DNA of 49,254 nt, from NCBI GenBank assembly GCA_013388425.1, contig JACADV010000081.1:1-49254 (forward strand). The letters are read 5' to 3'. Below the pieces are notes generated by a model. That model was not told where the DNA came from. It ran no database searches and saw nothing but the letters and a program-made list of their open reading frames with translations. Below, one piece after another: positions 43,607 to 49,254 of the stretch. The translations under genes and the position numbers were made by a program. Numbering within the stretch: position 1 is the stretch's first letter; every line of letters begins with the position of its first letter. The DNA comes from Thermoanaerobaculaceae bacterium. Lineage in GTDB: Bacteria; Acidobacteriota; Thermoanaerobaculia; Thermoanaerobaculales; Thermoanaerobaculaceae.

Positions 43607-45532
43607 TCAGCTGGCCGGCTGCTGGCGGATGCGCTGGCGCAGGGGGTGCCGGTTGGAGATGTCCACGGTGAAGCTCCGCGTGGTGCTCACGGGCGAGGCC
43701 ACCTGGCCGCACGCGTTGGTGGCCACAACGCGCCAGTAGTAGGTGGTGCCGGGCGTGACGGGTACCGTCAGGGTGGTCTCGGGGGTCTCGCCGGCAAGCG
43801 GGGGAATCGCCGAGGTGCCAACGTACACGCGGTAGGAGGAGGCCCCAGTGGATGCCGCCCAGGAGAGCGTCACGGACGAGGCCGACGCTACGGTGGCCCC
43901 GTTGTCCGGGCTGGAGAGCTCGAACAGCCCGGGCACGGCACAGGGGGCAATGGCCACCGAGAAGCTCAGCGTGTCCCCCACCTCGGAGACATCGAAGATG
44001 GACAGCCCGCCAAAGGTGCCGTCGGTAAGGTACGAGGGCGGGTCCGTGTAGTCGTTGATGGTGATGCGACCGTGATCGGCGGCCAGGGGCGCCTTGGCGG
44101 GAGTGCCGTCGCTCTCGTTACTCCCACCGGGGCGATAGATGTACACCTTGTCGGGCGGGCCGCAGCGGTTGCCGTCCCAGGCTGGGAGGGCCCGCGGGTT
44201 GATGCGGTAGACCAACAGCCCGGAGGTAGGGAGCGCCGACTCGAACGTCCCCACGGCGTGCCGGTACTCCAGCACGAACCACTCCGAGTCCGAGTAGGGC
44301 GAAACGATCTTGTAGGCGTTGTTGGTGGGCGAGGTGATGGGGTTCAAGGTGTAGCGGCCGGAGGTGCGGATGGTGGGGATGTCGTCGATGAACCCCAGGT
44401 AGCGCTGCTTCACGTAGGCGCCAGTGTGGACGGGGATGCTGTAGTTGGTGGTGGCCATCAGGTCCCACTTCCACACCGGGTTGAAGCTGGGCTTGGAGGA
44501 GCAGTCGGTGTAGTGGTAGAGATCCGGCGCCCCCAGGGAGTGGGTGATCTCGTGGGACAGGACCCCCTGCCGGACCATGGTCTCCAGCTCGAAGTTGAAC
44601 TCGTAAACCGCCTTCCCGTTGATGCTGGCGTTCTTCCCCTGGAGCACCCAGCGGTGCGGCCAGAGGATGTCCCCGGAGGAGTCGGCGCTGCCGCGGACGA
44701 TGAGGGTCACCAGGTCCACCCGCCCATCGCTGTTGGTGTCGATGGGAAGAGAAGGTGGGACCTGCGGTGCAATGGCAGCCACGGCGTTGGCAATGAGCGT
44801 CATCTCGCGATCCACCCGCTGGTCGTCCCCCTCGTACCCCTGGCTGTTGAAGATGGGGTGCTTGGGCAGGTAGTACCCGCGCGGGTTGGGGTCCTGGTAG
44901 GAGACCACGGCGGAGCCCGTGCTCACGGGGAAGAAGGCACTGCTCACCAGGGTGCGCCCGTAGGAGGCCTCCTTGAAGTAGGCGTACACGGAGTTGCCCT
45001 CGGGCGCGTTGTGGATCTGCTCGTAGGTGGCGAGGGAGGTGGGGAACTCGGTCTGGTCGGCAAAGCGCACGAAGATCACCAGGTTGGTGAGGGTCGAAAA
45101 GCGCGGTGCGGCCTGCGGGGCGCCCGCTGGCTCGGGCACGGCCATGCGGGCCACGCGGGCCTGCACGAAGGCCGGGTCGGGGCGCAGGTTCGGTTGGAGG
45201 CCCACGGTGCGGGGGTCGCAGGAGCCGGCTCGACAGGGGGTGGGCACCAGACGCCCGTCCACCTTGTCGGCGTAGACGAACTCCCACGACTGGGGATCGC
45301 GGATGATGACGAAGCCGTCGGCATCGTGGAGCCAGTGGTAGAACTCGTCCCCGGAGGCGAAGCACTCCACGAGGGTGCCGTCGGGCTGTTCCAGCGTCTG
45401 CGGTACGTTTTCCAAATAGGCGGCTCCTGACAGGCCAACCCCCAGCAGGAGGGTGGCAACTCCCCAAGCCAGCCACCCCAGGCGTTCCCGGAGCTGCCAA
45501 CTGCTGTCCATCAAGAGGAAAGCGTTCCCCAT
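43607..45532 (-). CDS. Secreted M6-family metalloprotease with fibronectin-type C-terminus
   Basis: 641 residues; ATG at 45532 with GGAGG upstream and a long N-terminal signal (VATLLLGVGLSGA). A propeptide-like region with [24 protein letters not shown] is shared with the downstream paralogue. The M6 catalytic domain has HEITHSLGAPD (His327, Glu328, His331, Asp337). After the catalytic part comes a beta region and a C-terminal FN3-like domain (VTLSWAASTGASSYRVYV, YYWRVVATNACG). M6 enzymes are secreted endopeptidases of the immune-inhibitor-A type. Its tandem paralogue starts upstream; the two could be co-transcribed. Confidence 0.92.
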   Translation of the reverse strand: MGNAFLLMDSSWQLRERLGWLAWGVATLLLGVGLSGAAYLENVPQTLEQPDGTLVECFASGDEFYHWLHDADGFVIIRDPQSWEFVYADKVDGRLVPTPCRAGSCDPRTVGLQPNLRPDPAFVQARVARMAVPEPAGAPQAAPRFSTLTNLVIFVRFADQTEFPTSLATYEQIHNAPEGNSVYAYFKEASYGRTLVSSAFFPVSTGSAVVSYQDPNPRGYYLPKHPIFNSQGYEGDDQRVDREMTLIANAVAAIAPQVPPSLPIDTNSDGRVDLVTLIVRGSADSSGDILWPHRWVLQGKNASINGKAVYEFNFELETMVRQGVLSHEITHSLGAPDLYHYTDCSSKPSFNPVWKWDLMATTNYSIPVHTGAYVKQRYLGFIDDIPTIRTSGRYTLNPITSPTNNAYKIVSPYSDSEWFVLEYRHAVGTFESALPTSGLLVYRINPRALPAWDGNRCGPPDKVYIYRPGGSNESDGTPAKAPLAADHGRITINDYTDPPSYLTDGTFGGLSIFDVSEVGDTLSFSVAIAPCAVPGLFELSSPDNGATVASASSVTLSWAASTGASSYRVYVGTSAIPPLAGETPETTLTVPVTPGTTYYWRVVATNACGQVASPVSTTRSFTVDISNRHPLRQRIRQQPAS

Positions 45533-45555
45533 AGCTACCTCCCGCGCACGCGAAT

Positions 45556-45591
45556 ATAGCTCGGCCTGGCCGTGGAGGCCAAGCGAGCTAT
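45556..45591 (-). repeat. Hairpin between the two M6 genes
   Basis: ATAGCTCG (45556-45563) pairs perfectly with CGAGCTAT (45584-45591), with an inner GCCT/AGGC pairing and a small loop. On the minus strand it lies after the stop of the larger M6 gene (45627) and 24 bases before the start of the smaller one (45532). No clear T-run follows, so attenuator, weak terminator or mRNA-stabilising structure are all possible. Confidence 0.5.
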
Positions 45592-45626
45592 GGGGGAGAA
45601 CGCCCCGAGACTGGAACCCCATTCCA

Positions 45627-48600
45627 CTACGGCACGATCATCGGCACCGTGGTGGGATCGCCGGTGGCGTTGTCCACCACCGAGGCGTACGCCCAGATTT
45701 GACACCCGCTGGAGACCGGCTGCACCTTGGCGTAGGCCACCGATTGGTTGCCCGCTCCCGCCGTACCGAACAGGTCGTTGAGCTGCGCCCACCGTTCCGC
45801 GGGTACGCTCAAGGTGACGTTCGAACCCACCTGCACGCCGCTGCCGGTGTAGACGCCAAACTGCACGGTGCAGGTGGAGGAGCCCAGGTTGATGGCCCCC
45901 ACGTTGGTGCGGAAGGCGGTGGACTTCTCCAGACCCGGCAGGTAAGCGGTCTGGCCGGAGACGATGGTGTGGGCCGAGCGCACCGCCGGGTAGAACTGGC
46001 CGTAGGTGCCGCTGGGGGCCTGGTTGTAGGTGCGGGCCACGATGGCCAACGGCACGTTGGCCGAGATCACCACCGTTCCTTGCGTGCTGGTGCCCGAGGC
46101 AACGCCAAAGAGCGACTCCAGGACGTTCCCCCACTTGGTGGTGCCGTTGCCGGCCAGGGTGGTGGAGCGGACCACCGGCGAGGAGCTGGAGTAGTAGGTC
46201 AAGGTAAGGCTGGCCGTGGAGGACGACGTGTTCGCCACCGCCAGGTCGGAGCGCCACTGGGTGCCACTGCTGCCGGGGTTGTGGGCCATGGCCGGGACGT
46301 AGTAGGTGTACGCCCCGCCGCCGCCCCCGGCACCCTGGTTCACGGTGAAGGTCTGGCCAGCAATGGTGAGGGTGCCGGTGCGGGCGGCGCCCGCATTGGC
46401 AGCCACCGAGTACCCCACCGAGCCGTTGCCGCTGCCAGAAGCCCCCGAGGTGACGGTGATCCACCCGGCGTTGCTCGTCGCCGTCCAGGTGCAGCCGCTC
46501 CCCGCCGTGACGGTGACGGTGCCGGAGCCCCCAGCGGCCGGGACGCTGGCCGACGTGGGGCTGATGGAGTAGGTGCACCCACCCCCCGCCGTGGTCTTCT
46601 TGATGACGAGGTTGTCCACGTAGGCGCCCTCGTACTGGGTGTTGCTGTCGGAGCGGAAGATGAAGGCGAACCACACCTCGGGAGCGCCGATGGCCGTGAG
46701 GCTGGTCACGTCGGCAAAGTTGAAGGTCACGTGCTGCCATCCTCCACTGTTACCGGAGGTCTGGTAGCCGGAGAAGTTGGTCCCGTTGACGGAGATCATC
46801 CACTTGACGAAGTCGTAGTTGGACTCGGTGTTGAACCACAGGTCGAACTCCGCCAACGCCGCCGTGGCATCGGCCAGCGAGAAGGGCCCGTACACCATCC
46901 AGGAGTTCTGGTTGGCGACGTAGTTCTGCCCTGGCGACTGGGGGGCGGACCCTCCGCCGGCGCACCAGGCGCTGCCGCTCCCCGAGGCGGCGCGGTAGGT
47001 GGAATACCCCCAGGTGGTGGTGCCGCTGACGCTCCAGTTCCCCGCCAGGCCCCCCTCGAAGGAATCGGAGAAGACCGTCACTTCACCGCCCCCACCGCCG
47101 CTGCCCGCCTGGTTCACGGTGAAGGTCTGGCCAGCGATGGTGAGGGTGCCGGTGCGGGCGGCGCCCGAATTGCCAGCCACCGAGTAACCCACCGACCCGT
47201 TGCCGCTGCCGGAAGCCCCTGAGGTGACGGTGATCCACGCGACGTTGCTCGTCGCCGTCCAGGTGCAGCCGCTCCCCGCCGTGACGGTGACGGTGCCGGA
47301 GCCGCCAGTGGCCGGGACGCTGGCCGACGTGGGGCTGATGGAGTAGGTGCACCCACCGCCCCCCAAGGTGACGGTGAAGGAGATGGTGTTGCCCACCGAA
47401 GTGACGTTGGAAATGTTGAGGCCGCCGGGGGAGCCGTTGGAGAGGAACGAGGAGGGGTTGGTGCTGTCGTTGATGGCGGTGCGCCCGGAATCGGCGGAGA
47501 ACGGGGCCGAGGCCGGGTCACCGTTGGCAGTGGTGGTGCCGTTGGGCCGGTAGACGTACACCTCGTCGGGAGGCCCGCAGCGGTTGCCGGGGGCGCTGGG
47601 GTTGGCGTTGGGGTACACGCGGTAGACCAGCAACCCCGAGCCGGGGAGGGAGGTCTCGAAGGTCCCCGTGGCGCGGCGGTACTCCAGCACGAAGTACTCG
47701 TCGGTGGAGTTGGGCGAGGCGATCCGGTACGCGTTGTTCGTGGAGGAGGTGATCGGGTTGAGAGTGTACGTTCCCGAGGTGGTGATCTCGGGGATGGTGC
47801 TGATCCACCCAAACCACTTCTGCTTCACGTAGGCACCCGAGTGCTGGGGTGGGTTACGGTTGTTGGCCATGAGGTCCCAGCGCCAGACGGGATCGAGATC
47901 CGGCGCCGAGGAGCAATCGTCGTAGTGGTACAGATCGGGCGCGCCCAGGGTGTGCCCCATCTCGTGGCAGAGCACGCTCACGCTGAGCACATCGTCCAGC
48001 TGGAAGTTGTACGCGTAAACCCGCTTGCCGTTGATGTAGGCGGTGCGCGTGTAGAGCGACCAGCGGTGCGGCCAGAGCAGGTCGCTCCAACCCTCGACCC
48101 CGCCGCGCACGATCAGGACTACGTTGTCCACGTTGCCGTCGCCGTTGGTGTCCAGGTTGAGCGAGGTGGGCACCTGCGCGGCAATTGCCTCCACGGCCGC
48201 CTTGACGAGCTCGTGCTCGCGGGCGGTGCGTTCGTCGTCGCCGTTGTACCCTTGCGGGTTGGTGGTGGCGTCGTACTTTTCGTAGTAAGCGCGGGGGTTG
48301 GGCGACTGGTAGGAGACCACGGCGGTACCCCCGCTCGTGGGGTAGAAGGTGCTCGTGATGGTGGTCTGGTTGTAGGAGGCTTCCTTGAAGTAGTTAAAGA
48401 GCGAGACGCCGCTCGAGGCGTTGAAGAAGCTGTTGTAAGTCGAAAGTGGGTTAGTGAACTCGGCCTGGTCGGAAAAACGCACGAAGATGACGATGTTGGC
48501 GAGGGACGTAAAGGTGGGTGCGCCTTCGGGGTGCGGCGGGAGGACGAGCTCCCCCTGCGCCATGGCCGCCCGGCGCTGCTCGAGGATGCGCCGGCCTGGC

Positions 48601-48962
48601 CGCAGGCGCGGCTCGACCCCCAGGGTACGGGGATCGCAACTCCCCGCCAGGCAGTCGCTGGCCACCAGCTCGTCGCCCACCTTGGTGGCGTAGGCAAAGT
48701 AGCCGGTGGCCGGGTCCTTCACGATCACGTAGCCGTCAGCATCGTGGAGCCAGTGGTAGAACTCGTCCCCCGAGGCGAAACACGAGACCACTGTGCCGTC
48801 GGGTTGCACGAGGGTCTGGGGCACGTCCTCCAGGTACGCGGCCTGCCCTACCGTGGCCAGGAGCCCGGCCAGGAGGAGGGCGAGAACAGCGCCGCATCGC
48901 TGGCCCACGCGGTGACGGTTTCCATCCTTGGTGGTGTTGGGCGTGGTCCAGCGGTCTTGCAT
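45627..48962 (-). CDS. Large secreted M6-family metalloprotease with BACON-like repeats and a C-terminal surface module
   Basis: 1111 residues; ATG at 48962 follows GGAGG. A signal peptide and the same propeptide motif as its paralogue ([24 protein letters not shown]) precede an M6 domain with [11 protein letters not shown] (His333, Glu334, His337, Asp343). Accessory domains follow: a BACON-like domain (about 538-620), a MAM/carbohydrate-binding-like beta domain ([13 protein letters not shown], about 625-790), a second BACON-like domain (796-880) and a C-terminal module (about 885-1111) matching the tail of the PKD protein at 1-2282 ([26 protein letters not shown]). The last module may help secretion, folding or surface attachment; this is inference. 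The two BACON segments are near-identical at DNA level. Confidence 0.92.
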   Translation of the reverse strand: MQDRWTTPNTTKDGNRHRVGQRCGAVLALLLAGLLATVGQAAYLEDVPQTLVQPDGTVVSCFASGDEFYHWLHDADGYVIVKDPATGYFAYATKVGDELVASDCLAGSCDPRTLGVEPRLRPGRRILEQRRAAMAQGELVLPPHPEGAPTFTSLANIVIFVRFSDQAEFTNPLSTYNSFFNASSGVSLFNYFKEASYNQTTITSTFYPTSGGTAVVSYQSPNPRAYYEKYDATTNPQGYNGDDERTAREHELVKAAVEAIAAQVPTSLNLDTNGDGNVDNVVLIVRGGVEGWSDLLWPHRWSLYTRTAYINGKRVYAYNFQLDDVLSVSVLCHEMGHTLGAPDLYHYDDCSSAPDLDPVWRWDLMANNRNPPQHSGAYVKQKWFGWISTIPEITTSGTYTLNPITSSTNNAYRIASPNSTDEYFVLEYRRATGTFETSLPGSGLLVYRVYPNANPSAPGNRCGPPDEVYVYRPNGTTTANGDPASAPFSADSGRTAINDSTNPSSFLSNGSPGGLNISNVTSVGNTISFTVTLGGGGCTYSISPTSASVPATGGSGTVTVTAGSGCTWTATSNVAWITVTSGASGSGNGSVGYSVAGNSGAARTGTLTIAGQTFTVNQAGSGGGGGEVTVFSDSFEGGLAGNWSVSGTTTWGYSTYRAASGSGSAWCAGGGSAPQSPGQNYVANQNSWMVYGPFSLADATAALAEFDLWFNTESNYDFVKWMISVNGTNFSGYQTSGNSGGWQHVTFNFADVTSLTAIGAPEVWFAFIFRSDSNTQYEGAYVDNLVIKKTTAGGGCTYSISPTSASVPAAGGSGTVTVTAGSGCTWTATSNAGWITVTSGASGSGNGSVGYSVAANAGAARTGTLTIAGQTFTVNQGAGGGGGAYTYYVPAMAHNPGSSGTQWRSDLAVANTSSSTASLTLTYYSSSSPVVRSTTLAGNGTTKWGNVLESLFGVASGTSTQGTVVISANVPLAIVARTYNQAPSGTYGQFYPAVRSAHTIVSGQTAYLPGLEKSTAFRTNVGAINLGSSTCTVQFGVYTGSGVQVGSNVTLSVPAERWAQLNDLFGTAGAGNQSVAYAKVQPVSSGCQIWAYASVVDNATGDPTTVPMIVP
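46337..46583 (-). repeat. BACON-encoding direct repeat, copy nearest the 3' end
   Basis: This 247-bp segment is a near-copy of 47111-47357, with about eleven mismatches counted by eye. It encodes the second BACON-like domain ([11 protein letters not shown], then GCTWTATSN and [10 protein letters not shown]). The two copies start exactly 774 bases (258 codons) apart. Confidence 0.85.
47111..47357 (-). repeat. BACON-encoding direct repeat, copy nearest the 5' end
   Basis: This is the partner of 46337-46583 and encodes the first BACON-like domain. The high DNA identity between copies suggests a recent duplication or gene conversion. Recombination between them would remove one BACON domain plus the MAM-like domain while keeping the frame. 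Confidence 0.85.
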
Positions 48963-49254
48963 GGTGACCTCCACGATCTCAGTATACGGTACGGCGCAAG
49001 CCGGTACCTGGAGCGAGCAGAGGCCGTGCCACGGGGTGTACCGGCACGCCTGGCGAACCTGCCGCCAGCTCTGGCGAGAGTCCCTGCACGCCCAGGCGCT
49101 GGCGCCCGGCACCGCCCCGGCCCACCCCTCACCCGCCGCTCGGTTCGCCGCTGCTGGGGGAGCAGAGCCAGCACCCTGAAAAGGGGACCGGGGCGAGGGT
49201 TCGGCGGACGCTCCAACCTGCCGCCTCGAGCTGTGCCTCCACTGGGGTGGTGAC
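48963..49254 (+). other. Right-edge region upstream of the large M6 gene
   Basis: About 290 bases with no gene I can support on either strand; open frames here are short and GC-driven. It should contain the promoter of the M6 gene (minus strand). A TATACT-like -10 is present near 48982-48987 on the minus strand, but no good -35 lies at the right distance. Confidence 0.5.

Noticed and set aside
46337..47357. Repeat pair as a mobile element or CRISPR
   Set aside because: The repeats code for protein domains in frame, there are only two, and there are no terminal inverted repeats or transposase.

Overview
The window is high-GC chromosomal DNA, apparently bacterial, with Shine-Dalgarno sites before most genes and many translationally coupled gene pairs. 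The content (large exported peptidases, M6 metalloproteases with extra beta-domains, PEGA and Reg_prop proteins, many coupled cell-envelope genes) suggests an Acidobacteriota relative, perhaps Thermoanaerobaculia. That placement is inferred from gene style; no rRNA or other marker is present. No tRNA, rRNA, CRISPR array, insertion sequence or phage gene was recognised.

Layout. (1) 1-2282: 3' part of a large PKD-domain surface protein, closed by a strong hairpin terminator. (2) 2408-9455: a cell-surface glycan island of visibly lower GC. It has three SAM methyltransferase-type genes, a Wzt/TagH-type ABC ATPase with a glycan-recognition tail, a GT2 glycosyltransferase, a GNAT-like protein, and a glycosyltransferase remnant at its right edge. 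(3) 9490-18070: PIG-L deacetylase, PEGA protein, hybrid histidine kinase, a histidine ammonia-lyase-like enzyme with an unusual Ala-Cys-Gly triad, DUF1820 protein and class II photolyase. (4) 18272-25786: a two-propeller GGDEF sensor, an SDR and a tricorn-like protease. (5) 25783-28082, minus strand: a CYTH-CHAD gene split by one in-frame TAG and coupled to a ParA-type ATPase, possibly a polyphosphate-granule positioning module. (6) 28225-38918: a tightly coupled plus-strand operon with an S9 peptidase, a transglutaminase-like protein, its catalytically degenerate relative, an M1 peptidase (frameshifted near its end) and a second zinc protease. (7) 39085-43547: thioredoxin, alpha/beta hydrolase, a lipoprotein DsbA-like protein with a SurA-like N-terminus, an M35-like protease and an Lrp/AsnC regulator. 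(8) 43607-48962: two tandem M6 metalloproteases; the larger carries two near-identical BACON-like repeats and the same C-terminal module as the PKD protein at the left edge.

Together the genes suggest a protein- and peptide-degrading lifestyle. Secreted endopeptidases (M6, M35) and envelope peptidases (S9, M1, tricorn-like, HELGH) would generate peptides and amino acids. An ammonia-lyase would consume an amino acid such as histidine, and an Lrp-type regulator could link expression to amino-acid supply. The parts that most deserve a second look are the CYTH/CHAD/ParA unit with its amber codon, the Cys-containing MIO triad, the shared C-terminal surface module, and the frameshift at a GC hairpin in the M1 gene.
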